From the NCBI RefSeq assembly GCF_900220975.1, contig NZ_OBQD01000003.1:124001-188000 (forward strand): DNA of 64,000 nt. Reading direction: 5' to 3'. The notes under the pieces were generated by a model that was not told the DNA's origin, searched no databases, and saw only the letters and a program-made list of their open reading frames with translations. Shown piece after piece: positions 17,115 to 25,566 of the stretch (position 1 is its first letter; each line of letters begins with the position of its first letter). A program made the translations under genes and the position numbers. Origin of the DNA: Rhizobium subbaraonis (GTDB lineage: Bacteria > Pseudomonadota > Alphaproteobacteria > Rhizobiales > Rhizobiaceae).

Positions 17115-18212
17115 TCAGGAGAGGCTCTGCTCGTAGTCCGCATAGGTGAAGTCGCGGACCGTCCTGATCGAGCCATCCAGTTCGCGGATGGCGATGGCCG
17201 GCATTTTTACGCCGTTGAACCAGTTCTTCTTGACCATTGTATAACCGGCGGCGTCCTGGATCGAGATGCGGTCGCCGACCTTGATTTCGTTTTCGAAGTC
17301 GAACTCGCCGAAGATGTCGCCGGCCAGGCACGACTTGCCGCAGATCATCCAGCGGTGTGGGCCCTTGTTGGGGGTGAGCTTGGCGCTCTCGCGGTAGATC
17401 AGAAGATCCAGCATGTGGGCTTCGATCGATGAATCGACGATCGCAAGGTTCTTGCCGTTGAAAAGCGTGTCGAGCACCGTCACCTCCAGCGTGGTGGACC
17501 TGGTGATCGAGGCCTCGCCGGGCTCCAGATAGACCTGCACGCCGTATTCCCCGGCAAAGCGCTTCAGGCGCTCGGCGAATTGCTCCAGCGGGTAGTTCTC
17601 GCCGGTGAAGTGGATGCCGCCGCCGAGGCTGACCCATTCCGCCTTGCGCAACAGTGGGGCGAACTTCTCCTCGATCGCGCCGAGCATGCGGTCGAAAAGG
17701 TCGAAGTCGCCGTTCTCGCAATTGTTGTGGATCATGAAGCCGGAGATCATGTCCATGACCGGCTCGACCTTCTTCACGTCCCACTCGCCAAGCCTAGAAA
17801 AGGGGCGGGCGGGATCGGCGAGGTCGAAGCTGGACGAGGAGACGCCGGGGTTGAGGCGAAGACCCCGGACGATGCCGGACGATTGCCTGTCGAAGCGCTG
17901 CAACTGGCCGATCGAGTTGAAGATGATCTTGTCGGCGTGGCTGACGACCTCGTCGATCTCGTAGTCGGCATAGGCGACCGAATAGGCGTGCGTCTCCTTG
18001 CCGAAGCGCTCGTGGCCGAGACGCACCTCGTTCAGCGACGAGGACGTCGTGCCGTCCATGTAGTCGCGCATGAAGTCGAACACGCCCCAGGTCGCGAAGC
18101 ACTTCAGCGCCAACAGAGCCTTCGCGCCGGAAAGCTCGCGGAGCCTTGCGATCTTTTCCATGTTCAGAAGCAGCTTCGACTTGTCGATCAGGTAGTAGGG
18201 CGTCTGGATCAT
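17115..18212 (-). CDS. nspC: Carboxynorspermidine/carboxyspermidine decarboxylase
   Basis: A PLP enzyme of the alanine-racemase fold that decarboxylates carboxy(nor)spermidine to spermidine or norspermidine. The 365 residues begin MIQTPYYLIDKSKLL; K37 in LLALKCFATWGVFD is the expected PLP lysine; SLGGGIHFTGENYP binds phosphate, and later blocks such as LEPGEASITRS and CLAGDIFGEFDF fit NspC. ATG 18212 was chosen over an in-frame start at 18290 on similarity, although its ribosome site is weak. It is the first gene of the pair with the dehydrogenase, and the long upstream gap (18213-18709) may hold control elements. Confidence 0.94.
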   Translation of the reverse strand: MIQTPYYLIDKSKLLLNMEKIARLRELSGAKALLALKCFATWGVFDFMRDYMDGTTSSSLNEVRLGHERFGKETHAYSVAYADYEIDEVVSHADKIIFNSIGQLQRFDRQSSGIVRGLRLNPGVSSSSFDLADPARPFSRLGEWDVKKVEPVMDMISGFMIHNNCENGDFDLFDRMLGAIEEKFAPLLRKAEWVSLGGGIHFTGENYPLEQFAERLKRFAGEYGVQVYLEPGEASITRSTTLEVTVLDTLFNGKNLAIVDSSIEAHMLDLLIYRESAKLTPNKGPHRWMICGKSCLAGDIFGEFDFENEIKVGDRISIQDAAGYTMVKKNWFNGVKMPAIAIRELDGSIRTVRDFTYADYEQSLS

Positions 18213-18709
18213 CAATTCTGGTCTTTCGTGGAGCGGATGTTGCAGCCCGATGAGCGCACCCGTAGCCGGCGCCCATCTGGTAGGTCCCATGTCTACTCGA
18301 TGCGCTCGGGCATCGCGGTCTTCAGGTCAGGGAACTGTCATCTTCAATCCGGAAGAGCCTGCCATTCGCGCAAGGCACCGGCAGCGGCGTTTCTGTCTCT
18401 CTTGGCGTTCGCGTGCCGGCATGCGGGTCACCCCGACCGTTTACAGCGCAAATGTGACGGTCGGGCTACAATCGCGCGCCAAAGCGCGACAACTCCTGAC
18501 CTGTGTGAGAGAGCAAAGACAGCATGGCGCCTATCTAGCCGTACGGCCGGGGAAGTCAAGGCAAGCCGCATCTTGGCCGCTATCCGGCCCCTTGGTCTGG
18601 CTCTTGCGAAAACAGGGCAGGATGGTATCTGACGGAGACGCGCCTGCGGGTCTTTGCGGCATTGCAAATTCGACATGGTCGGCGCACCCATCGCCATCGG
18701 AGCGTTCCC
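18213..18709. other. 497-base non-coding gap with a 9-bp inverted repeat
   Basis: No coding sequence is evident between the divergent nspC and pseudouridine synthase genes. It must hold the promoters of both. The clearest structure is CCCGACCGT at 18432-18440 paired with ACGGTCGGG at 18457-18465, separated by 16 bases. This lies about 220 bases upstream of the nspC start and could be part of a long leader or a terminator-like hairpin. I found no match to a polyamine leader that I could defend. Confidence 0.5.
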
Positions 18710-19513
18710 TTGCCCAGAAAGCCCATGCCGAACCAAGCCAACAGGGTCACGCTGCCGCGGGCCTTTTCCAAGCTCGGCATCTGCTCGCGCAAGCAGGCCG
18801 AAAAGCTGATCGTCGACGGGCGGGTGCGGGTCAACAAGCGGGTCGTCAACGACGTCGAGGCCTGGGTGGACATGGCGTCCGACCGGATCGAGCTCGACGG
18901 TCAGCCGCTAAAGGCGCATGCCAAGGTCTATCTAGCGCTGAACAAGCCGCGCGGCCTGGTGACGACGCGGGACGATCCCGAGGGACGCAACACCGTCTTC
19001 GATTGCCTCGAGGGGCTGGACCTCCCCTTCGTCGCGCCGGTCGGTCGCCTCGACAAGGCCAGCGAGGGGCTTCTGCTCTTCACCAACGACACGCAACTGG
19101 CGCAGCGGCTGCTCGATCCGGACAAGGACGTCCGAAAGATCTATCACGTGCAGGTCTCCGGCCGACCGGGCGAGGCCGAGATCGCTCGCATGACGACAGG
19201 CATGGAGGTGGACGGCCAGACGCTGACGGCCGCGGCGGTGCGGCTGCTGCGCGCGGGGGAAAAGAACGCCTGGCTGGAAGTGGAGCTCACCGAGGGCAAG
19301 AACCGCCAGATCCGCCGCATGCTGGAGGCCATGGGGCTCGAATGCCTGCGGCTCGTTCGCGTTGCCATCGGCGATATCGCCCTTGGCGACCTCGCAAAGG
19401 GCGCGACCCGCTTCCTCACCGACGCCGAGGTCCAATCCCTGCAGCGGGGCGCGGGGCTGAATGCGGCGGGCGCGAAATCCTCCGGCACCGCGGCGCGGCG
19501 AAAGCAGCGCTGA
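18710..19513 (+). CDS. rRNA pseudouridine synthase, RsuA/RluB/E/F family
   Basis: An enzyme that isomerises a uridine in ribosomal RNA to pseudouridine. An N-terminal S4 RNA-binding domain (AFSKLGICSRKQAEKLIVDGRVRVN) is followed by the catalytic domain with GRLDKASEGLLLFTND, whose Asp is the nucleophile, and by GKNRQIRRMLEAMG. The basic tail ends AARRKQR. I chose TTG 18710 because GGAG sits seven bases before it; ATG 18725 (MPNQANRV) has a weaker ribosome site but is the more conservative alternative. The exact target uridine cannot be told from sequence. Confidence 0.9.
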   Translation: MPRKPMPNQANRVTLPRAFSKLGICSRKQAEKLIVDGRVRVNKRVVNDVEAWVDMASDRIELDGQPLKAHAKVYLALNKPRGLVTTRDDPEGRNTVFDCLEGLDLPFVAPVGRLDKASEGLLLFTNDTQLAQRLLDPDKDVRKIYHVQVSGRPGEAEIARMTTGMEVDGQTLTAAAVRLLRAGEKNAWLEVELTEGKNRQIRRMLEAMGLECLRLVRVAIGDIALGDLAKGATRFLTDAEVQSLQRGAGLNAAGAKSSGTAARRKQR

Positions 19514-19585
19514 GGCGCGTGCCCGGCGCAGTCACGCCGCCGCAGCTCAGCCGACTGCGGCCCACCGAGCCGATGCAAGTCGAGG

Positions 19586-19690
19586 ATGCCGCCGCGGACG
19601 CTCGTGGGGGTGGGGCAGGAGGTCGAGCTTTCCTTCGACGAGGATGCCATGCACCTTTTTGACGCGGAGAGCGGCCGGCGGATCGGCTGA
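19586..19690 (+). pseudogene. Remnant: C-terminal end of a sugar ABC transporter ATPase
   Basis: The plus frame through 19604-19690 translates to a stretch containing VGQEVELSFDEDAMHLFD, then AESGRRIG and a stop. This is the typical last 30 residues (TOBE domain) of MalK/UgpC-type ATPases, where HLFD followed by a TG or SG motif just before the stop is very common. Nothing upstream in this frame looks like the rest of an ATPase, and the pseudouridine synthase ends at 19513. I read it as the leftover of a deleted ABC gene. It is short, so chance cannot be fully excluded. Confidence 0.5.
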
Positions 19691-19729
19691 ACAGGCTGCG
19701 CCGCACACCGCTTTGGCTGAAATCGACGC

Positions 19730-20998
19730 CTATTCGATCAGGATCGCGCGGAAGTCGTTGACATTGGTCCCGGTCGGGCCCGTCTCGAAGAGATCGCCGG
19801 CAGCCTGGAAGGCGGTGTAGGCGTCGTGGCCGAGAAGGCGGGCGCGCGGATCCTGTCCGGCGGCGCGCATGCGGGCGATGGAGGCGCCGTCGGCAAAGGC
19901 GCCGGCGTTGTGCTCGGAGCCGTCCCGGCCGTCGGTGTCGGCGGCGAGCGCATGGATGCCGGCGAGGCCGTCGATGGCAATCGCGAAGGAGAGCAGAAGT
20001 TCGCTGTTGCGGCCGCCCTTGCCGAAGCTTTCGCCCCGGATCGAGACGGTCGTTTCACCGCCCGAGAGGATCAGGGACGGCGCAGGGAAGGGGCGGTTGC
20101 GCGTGCGCACCTCCCGCGCGATGGCCGCATGCATCAGACCGATATCGCGCGCTTCTCCCTCTATCGCGTCGGAGAGGATGAAGGTGTCGATGCCGGCCGC
20201 GCGCGCCTTGGATGCGGCCGCCTCCAGCGAGACGCGTGCCGAAGCGATCACGTGATGTTGCTGGTTGGCGAAGGCCGGATGGTCCGGGCCAGGTGCGGCG
20301 GCTGCATCGGAGGCCAGATGCGCCATCACGCGCTGTGGCAGCTGCATGCGGTACTGGTGGACGATGTCGATTGCGTCCGACGGCGTCGAGGCGTCCGGCA
20401 CGGTGGGACCGGAGGCGACATGTGCGGGATTGTCGCCGGGAATGTCGGAGACGATCAGGCTCACCACCTTCGCCGGAAACGCCGAATAGGCCAGCCGCCC
20501 TCCCTTGATGCGCGAGACGTGCTTGCGCACCACGTTCATGGCGGAGATGGGCGCGCCGGAGGCGAGCAGCGCCCGATTGACGGCGATCTCGTCTTCGAGC
20601 GTCAGATCGCCCGCGGGTGCCGGCAACAGCGACGAGCCGCCGCCGGAAATCAGGGCGATGACGAGATCGTCTTCGCTGAGCCCGTCTACCAGTCCGAGCA
20701 ATCGCCGGGCGGCGAAAAGGCCGGCCGTGTCGGGGACCGGGTGGGCAGCCTGCAGCACCTCGATCCGCCGGCAGGCGGCGACCGCCCCGTGCTGGGCGAC
20801 GACTGTTCCTTCGAGCGGTCCTTCCCAGACGTTTTCGAGCGCTGCGGCCATCTGGCTGGCCGCTTTGCCCGCGCCGACGACGATCGTGCGCCCTTTCGGC
20901 CGCTTCGGCAGGTGGGCAAGGATGGCGGCCAGCGGATCGGCCGCCTTGACGGCTTCATGGAACAGCGAGGCGAGAAAGGCGCGCGGATTGTCGATCAT
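19730..20998 (-). CDS. Glycerate 2-kinase / MOFRL-family protein (TtuD/GckA-like)
   Basis: A 422-residue class II glycerate kinase that phosphorylates D-glycerate, probably to 2-phosphoglycerate; older literature names the family hydroxypyruvate reductase (TtuD). It carries VVGAGKAASQMAAALE, the phosphate-loop-like ISGGGSSLLPAPAGDLTL, VSDIPGDNPAHVASGPT, LSGGETTVSIRG and the final TDGRDGSEHNAGAF with GTNVNDFRAILI. It is the last gene of the long minus-strand locus led by the sugar ABC transporter, six bases after the Dabb gene. This places D-glycerate as a likely end product of the pathway that joins central metabolism. Confidence 0.93.
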   Translation of the reverse strand: MIDNPRAFLASLFHEAVKAADPLAAILAHLPKRPKGRTIVVGAGKAASQMAAALENVWEGPLEGTVVAQHGAVAACRRIEVLQAAHPVPDTAGLFAARRLLGLVDGLSEDDLVIALISGGGSSLLPAPAGDLTLEDEIAVNRALLASGAPISAMNVVRKHVSRIKGGRLAYSAFPAKVVSLIVSDIPGDNPAHVASGPTVPDASTPSDAIDIVHQYRMQLPQRVMAHLASDAAAAPGPDHPAFANQQHHVIASARVSLEAAASKARAAGIDTFILSDAIEGEARDIGLMHAAIAREVRTRNRPFPAPSLILSGGETTVSIRGESFGKGGRNSELLLSFAIAIDGLAGIHALAADTDGRDGSEHNAGAFADGASIARMRAAGQDPRARLLGHDAYTAFQAAGDLFETGPTGTNVNDFRAILIE

Positions 20999-21004
20999 GC
21001 CGTA

Positions 21005-21322
21005 TCAATCGATCGATTCGAGGTCGTACACAAGTACCCCGGCGACACCGTCGAGGGCGGCGGCTACGATCTTCGCCCCGGTCTTTCTGTGTTCCTCGTC
21101 GGCAAGATAGGTGTCGCGCGCGAAGCTGTCGTCGAAGTCGACGATGAAGCCGTCGGAAAATCCCTTGTCCATACCCGTTTCGGGGCTGACATTGGTGCCG
21201 ACATGGACGGCAAGCAGCCCCGGGATGCGGTCCTTCAGGGCCACGATCTCGTCGAATATCTCGGACTTGGCGGCCGCACTGATCGTCGGCTTGAAGCGGA
21301 TGAAGACGCAGTGGCGGATCAT
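21005..21322 (-). CDS. Dabb-family (stress-responsive alpha/beta barrel) protein
   Basis: A 105-residue single-domain dimeric alpha+beta barrel protein. It opens MIRHCVFIRFKPTISAAAK and ends with a short acidic tail (VYDLESID). The typical family pattern of an initial HxVxxxFK strand and a later FSDGFIVDFDDSFARDTYLA is present. The role of Dabb proteins is not settled; some act as small enzymes on reactive intermediates. Here it sits between a GMC oxidoreductase (nine bases) and glycerate 2-kinase (six bases), so it probably acts in, or protects, that pathway. Confidence 0.85.
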   Translation of the reverse strand: MIRHCVFIRFKPTISAAAKSEIFDEIVALKDRIPGLLAVHVGTNVSPETGMDKGFSDGFIVDFDDSFARDTYLADEEHRKTGAKIVAAALDGVAGVLVYDLESID

Positions 21323-21331
21323 GCGGTGCTC

Positions 21332-22987
21332 CTATCGGATATCGGTGCGGGCGCGTGCCCGGGTGTCGTTGCGCTCGTGGGCGAAGATCTGCGGCGGCAG
21401 CGGCTGCAGGTCGCGGATGATGTCTGCGCCCTTCTCGCCCACCATGATCGTCGGCGCATTGGTGTTGCACGAGGGCACGCGCGGCATCACGGACGAATCG
21501 CAAACCCGCAATCCTTCCAGCCCGTGCACCCTGAGATCGAGCCCGACGACGGCATCTGCGCCCGTGCCCATCTTGCAGGTGCCGACGGGATGGTGATCGG
21601 TCTTGGCATTGGCGCAGCCGTAGTCGAACAGATCCTCGTCGGTGAGATATTTGGGGCCGGGCAGCCGTTCGGCAAGAACGAAAGGCTTCAGCGCCGGTTG
21701 CTGCATGATCTCGCGGGCGATCTTCAGCCCTTCGATCGACATCTTGCGGTCGTGCGGATCCGCCCAGTAGTTCGGGTCGATCAGCGGCGCAACTGCCGGA
21801 TCGGCCGAGGCGAGTCGGACCGTGCCGCGCGAACGGGGATGCAGATAGGCGGAGTTCAGCGTCACGCCGGCATTCTTCAGCCGCTCGACGCCCGCCTCGA
21901 TGCCGGAGCCGAGGCCGAGGTGGAACTGGATGTCGGGCGAGCGGGCGTCCGGATCGGCATACCAGAACCCGCCGGTCTCGAAGAGCGAGGAGGCGACCGG
22001 GCCGGAACGGAACAGCACGTATTGCAAGCCCGCCCAGAGCGTGCGGTGGAGCTTTGCCACGTTGTCGTAGGTGTGATCGCCCGTGCATTCGCAGATGACG
22101 AACAGGTCGAGATGATCCTGCAGGTTCGAGCCGACGCCGGGCAGGTCGTGCTTCACCGGCACGCCGGCCGTCTTGAGATGGTCGGCCGGGCCGATGCCCG
22201 ACTGCAGCAGGAGCTTCGGCGAGCCGATGGCACCGGAGGAGACGAGAACCTCGCGCTCCGCCCGCAATGTCTCCAGCCCGCGCGAGGTCGCGACCTCGAC
22301 CCCGACGGCGCGGCTACCTTCGATGAGGATGCGGGTGACGCGGGCGCCGGTGCGGATCGTCAGGTTCTTCCGATCCCTGATCGGCGAGAGATAGGCCAGC
22401 GAGGCCGAGGAACGCCGCCGGTTGCGCTGCGTCAGCTGGTAGAAGCCGACGCCGGCCTGCTGGCGGCCGTTGAAGTCGTGATTGTGCGGAATGCCGAGTT
22501 CCTGGCCGGCGCGAATGTAGGCGTCGCAGATCGGCAGGCCGGAGACCGGCATCGAGACGCCGAGCGGCCCGCCATAGGCATGGTAGTCGTCGAAAAAGCG
22601 CTGGTTGTCCTCCGCGCGCTTGAAGTAGGGCAGCACGGAGCGATAGTCCCATCCCTCGCAGCCGTCTTCGCTGGCCCAGAGGTCATAGTCCGTCGCATTG
22701 CCACGGGTGTAGAGTTGGGCGTTGATCGACGAGCCGCCGCCGATGACCTTGGCCTGGGTATAGCGCAGCACGCGGCCCTTCATGTGCTTCTGCGGCACCG
22801 TCTCCCAGCCCCAGCTGGCGACCCCCTTGGTCATCTTGGCAAAGCCGGCCGGCATGTGGAACAGCGGGTTCCAGTCGCCGCCGCCGGCCTCCAGCAGGAG
22901 GACGCGCACCGTGGGGTCTTCCGAGAGGCGGTTGGCGAGCACGCAGCCTGCGGGGCCGGCGCCGGTGATGATGTAGTCGTAAGCCAT
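21332..22987 (-). CDS. GMC-family FAD alcohol dehydrogenase (choline-dehydrogenase-like)
   Basis: A 551-residue glucose-methanol-choline oxidoreductase. The N-terminal FAD motif is DYIITGAGPAGCVLANRL with ADP-contacting LLLEAGG, GMC signature 1 spans the GGGSSINAQLYTRGNATDY block, signature 2 is SSGAIGSPKLLLQSGIG, and the catalytic end has HPVGTCKMG and NTNAPTIMVGEKGAD. ATG 22987 follows TGAGGAAA by seven bases. It resembles BetA-like alcohol dehydrogenases, but no betaine genes are near. In this locus, with a sugar ABC transporter, it more likely oxidises a polyol or an alcohol intermediate. Electrons probably go to quinone. Confidence 0.93.
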   Translation of the reverse strand: MAYDYIITGAGPAGCVLANRLSEDPTVRVLLLEAGGGDWNPLFHMPAGFAKMTKGVASWGWETVPQKHMKGRVLRYTQAKVIGGGSSINAQLYTRGNATDYDLWASEDGCEGWDYRSVLPYFKRAEDNQRFFDDYHAYGGPLGVSMPVSGLPICDAYIRAGQELGIPHNHDFNGRQQAGVGFYQLTQRNRRRSSASLAYLSPIRDRKNLTIRTGARVTRILIEGSRAVGVEVATSRGLETLRAEREVLVSSGAIGSPKLLLQSGIGPADHLKTAGVPVKHDLPGVGSNLQDHLDLFVICECTGDHTYDNVAKLHRTLWAGLQYVLFRSGPVASSLFETGGFWYADPDARSPDIQFHLGLGSGIEAGVERLKNAGVTLNSAYLHPRSRGTVRLASADPAVAPLIDPNYWADPHDRKMSIEGLKIAREIMQQPALKPFVLAERLPGPKYLTDEDLFDYGCANAKTDHHPVGTCKMGTGADAVVGLDLRVHGLEGLRVCDSSVMPRVPSCNTNAPTIMVGEKGADIIRDLQPLPPQIFAHERNDTRARARTDIR

Positions 22988-23099
22988 GCACGTTTCCTCA
23001 GGCAATCAGGCCATTCGTTTATTCATTTCGCGCGTGGCGGCCCCGTCGCTCGGCCACATCGCGCTCGGCAATGCTTCCATTCCACCCGCCGAAGCCGTG

Positions 23100-23207
23100 C
23101 CCCTCATCCGGCTGCCGCCCCTTCTCCCCGCAAGCGGGGAGCAGGACGCAAGTCGCGGGGCTGCACGTCCCCTCTCTCCGCTTGGGGGAGAGGGTCAGGG
23201 TGAGGGG
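23100..23207. repeat. Rhizobial-type intergenic palindromic repeat, copy 1
   Basis: The element is bounded by CCCCTCA (23100-23106) and TGAGGGG (23201-23207) and holds an inner perfect palindrome CTCCCCGC-AA-GCGGGGAG (23124-23141). It lies between the SDR gene and the second GMC gene, inside an otherwise tight operon. It matches copies at 28497-28611, 48672-48720 and 61144-61254. Such elements are common between genes in Rhizobiales and may fold in mRNA. Confidence 0.8.
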
Positions 23208-23251
23208 CGACAGCGAAATCCACGCGACCGAAATGTCACCACCCCGGTGCA

Positions 23252-24049
23252 TCACAGCCGCCCGATCGAGAGCCCTCCGTCCAGGTCGATCACCGACCCC
23301 GTCGCAAAAGCGAAGCGGCCCGATGCGAGGGCTGCAACGGCGGTGCCGATGTCCTCCGGCTCGCCCCAGCGTTTCATCGGCACAAGCCCGCCTGCGATCA
23401 GCGCATCGTACTTGGCCGAAACGCTTGCGGTCATTTCCGAGCGGATGATGCCGGGGCGGATCTCGAAGACGGCGATGCCGGTCTCGGCCAGCCGCACCGC
23501 CAGCCCCTGGCTGAAGGCGGCGAGTCCCGCCTTCGTCATGCAGTAGTCGAGCCGTTCGGGCGAAGACAGAGCAGCCGAGACAGACGTGATGTTGACGATC
23601 GACCGCGGATGGGTGGCCGGCGCCGCGAGCATCGCGCGCAGCACGGCCTGCGTGAAGAACACCGTGCCGCGCAGGTTGGTGGCGACGATCGTGTCGAAAT
23701 TCTCAGGCTGGAGGTCGAGAAAGTCGCCACGCACCACCGAGGCGATGCCAGCGTTGTTGACCAGGCAATCGATGTGGCCGAAAGCGTCGACAATGGCCTC
23801 GACCGTCTCATGATGGCTCTCGACCGCGGCAAGATCGGCCTGGAAATAGGCCGCCTTCGCTCCGGCTTCGCCGAGCTTTGCGAGCACAGTGTCGGTGCCC
23901 TCGTCCGAGGCGCCGATGCCGGTGATGGCGATGTCGAAGCCGTCCACAGCAAGAGCCCGGGCGATGCCGAGCCCGATGCCGCGACGGCCGCCGGTGACGA
24001 TGGCGAGCGGGCGGGTTTTCCGATGGCGGAGCGAGCGAAACGAAGTCAT
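23252..24049 (-). CDS. SDR-family short-chain dehydrogenase (3-ketoacyl reductase-like)
   Basis: A 265-residue classical NAD(P)-dependent short-chain dehydrogenase. It has the cofactor motif VTGGRRGIGLGIARAL near residue 19, NNAG (LVNNAGIAS), the catalytic Ser in NITSVSA, YxxxK (YCMTKAG), and the usual C-terminal GSVIDLDGGLSI. It would interconvert an alcohol and a ketone. ATG 24049 shares one base with the stop of the upstream GMC gene (TGATG), so the two are translationally coupled and probably act on consecutive steps. A longer open frame reaches 24481 but runs antisense-free of any conserved sequence. Confidence 0.93.
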   Translation of the reverse strand: MTSFRSLRHRKTRPLAIVTGGRRGIGLGIARALAVDGFDIAITGIGASDEGTDTVLAKLGEAGAKAAYFQADLAAVESHHETVEAIVDAFGHIDCLVNNAGIASVVRGDFLDLQPENFDTIVATNLRGTVFFTQAVLRAMLAAPATHPRSIVNITSVSAALSSPERLDYCMTKAGLAAFSQGLAVRLAETGIAVFEIRPGIIRSEMTASVSAKYDALIAGGLVPMKRWGEPEDIGTAVAALASGRFAFATGSVIDLDGGLSIGRL

Positions 24050-25557
24050 CACGCGACAGCCTCCCTGGCTCGGATGTGTTCGGCCACGCGCAGCGCCTGC
24101 GCGGCAATCGTCAGTGCCGGGTTGACCGCCGCCGAGGTCGGCAGGAACGATGCATCGACGACGAAGAGGTTGGGATGGTCGAACGAGCGGCAATAGATGT
24201 CGAGCGGCGCGGTTGCCGCGTCGCTGCCGAGGCGCACGGTTCCGCACTGGTGGGAGGGCGTGCGCTTGTCGAAGGCGCGCGACAAGACGATCGGGAAGCC
24301 CGCCTTCTTCAGCACCGCCTTCAGCTTCGCCACCAGCTCGAGATGGGCGTCCCAGTTGGTACGGGTCCATTTCAGCACGATCCGATCGCCGTCGACGGTG
24401 ATCCGGCTTTCGGGGTGCGGCAGGTCTTCGCTCATGGCGTAGAAATCGACCGCATGCCGTGAGACGCGGTCCAGCAGCCATTCCGGCACCTGCGGCAGGT
24501 TGGCTTTCAGCACCTTGCCGGAGATACGGCCGAGCAGCTGGACATTTCCGAGCGGTGGCCCGCCGGCTCCGTCGGAGAGGTAGAAATCGTTGAAGCCGAG
24601 GGTCTTTTGGTAGATCGAGGTGTTGCGGAACGTGGGCGAGATCGCGATCACTGCACTGGAATTGTGGTTCATGAAGTTGCGCCCGACCTGGTCGGACGAA
24701 TTGGCGAGCCCGCGGGGATGGCTCTCGCTCGCCGAGCGCAACAGCAGGGCTGCCGACTGCACGGCGCCTGCGGAGAGGATGACGAGTTTCGGCGAAAGGC
24801 TCGCCTCCACCCCGTCCCGGACATAGCGGATCCCGGTGATCGAGCGCCCGTCCGGGCCGGTCACGAGCCGCGTGACGCGGCTGTCGGTCTGCAGCGTCAC
24901 GTTCGGGTGTCGCAAGGCCTCAGCAAGTGCTGCCGTCTCGGCGTCCATCTTGCCGTCGTCGGCGTTCGGATGGGCGTCCCACGGCGTCTTTGCCTTTCTC
25001 AGCCAACGCTCGAGGTCGATTCCGAGAGGCAATGAATAGGGGTGGATGCCAACCGCCTTCAGCCGCTTGCGCACCAGCGCGATCGCCGGTTCGTCCGGGA
25101 CCGGCGGAAAGGGATAGGCCGCCGAATGCGGCGGCTCGGTCGGATCCTCGTCGAGCGCGCCGCGAACCTGGTAGAGCTTTTCCGCAGCCGAATACCACGG
25201 CTCCAGTTCCTCGTAAGCGAACGGCCATGCCGGCGAGACGCCCTCGCGATGGCGCATCTCCAGGAAATCCTCGCGGCGATAGCGCACGAGGACCGCGCCG
25301 AAGAACTTCGAATTGCCGCCGACATTGTAGTAGTTGCCGGGGTTGAAGCCCTCACCGCCGGCCTCGTACCACGTCTCCTTCGGACGGAAGTGGCCGCGCT
25401 GGAAGATCGCCCGCTGGTCGCGGTTCTCCGGCCGGTCCTCGATGTGGCTGCCGGCCTCGAGGATCAGGATGCGGGCGCCGCTGGCGGCCAAGCCGGCGGC
25501 GACGGTTGCTCCGCCGATGCCGGAGCCGATGATGACGATGTCGGGCTGCGAGGTCAT
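24049..25557 (-). CDS. GMC-family oxidoreductase
   Basis: A 502-residue FAD-dependent GMC oxidoreductase distinct from the one at 21332-22987. It has the FAD motif VIIGSGIGGATVAAGLAASG and ILILEAGSHIE, then YYNVGGNSKFFGAVLVRYR, which is the style of the pyranose-dehydrogenase and sugar-3-dehydrogenase branch. The C-terminal catalytic part reads PSHQCGTVRLG and later VDASFLPTSAAVNPALTI. No small gamma subunit of the glucoside 3-dehydrogenase type lies beside it. It starts nine bases after the ABC ATPase gene, so uptake and first oxidation of the sugar are probably co-expressed. The substrate is unknown. Confidence 0.92.
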   Translation of the reverse strand: MTSQPDIVIIGSGIGGATVAAGLAASGARILILEAGSHIEDRPENRDQRAIFQRGHFRPKETWYEAGGEGFNPGNYYNVGGNSKFFGAVLVRYRREDFLEMRHREGVSPAWPFAYEELEPWYSAAEKLYQVRGALDEDPTEPPHSAAYPFPPVPDEPAIALVRKRLKAVGIHPYSLPLGIDLERWLRKAKTPWDAHPNADDGKMDAETAALAEALRHPNVTLQTDSRVTRLVTGPDGRSITGIRYVRDGVEASLSPKLVILSAGAVQSAALLLRSASESHPRGLANSSDQVGRNFMNHNSSAVIAISPTFRNTSIYQKTLGFNDFYLSDGAGGPPLGNVQLLGRISGKVLKANLPQVPEWLLDRVSRHAVDFYAMSEDLPHPESRITVDGDRIVLKWTRTNWDAHLELVAKLKAVLKKAGFPIVLSRAFDKRTPSHQCGTVRLGSDAATAPLDIYCRSFDHPNLFVVDASFLPTSAAVNPALTIAAQALRVAEHIRAREAVA

Positions 25558-25566
25558 GTCGTCGTC

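Noticed and set aside
19826-23203. A 1125-codon open frame on the plus strand
   Set aside because: It is antisense to glycerate kinase, Dabb and GMC genes. Its translation is Arg/Gly/Asp-rich with no domain, as expected from the opposite strand of high-GC coding DNA.
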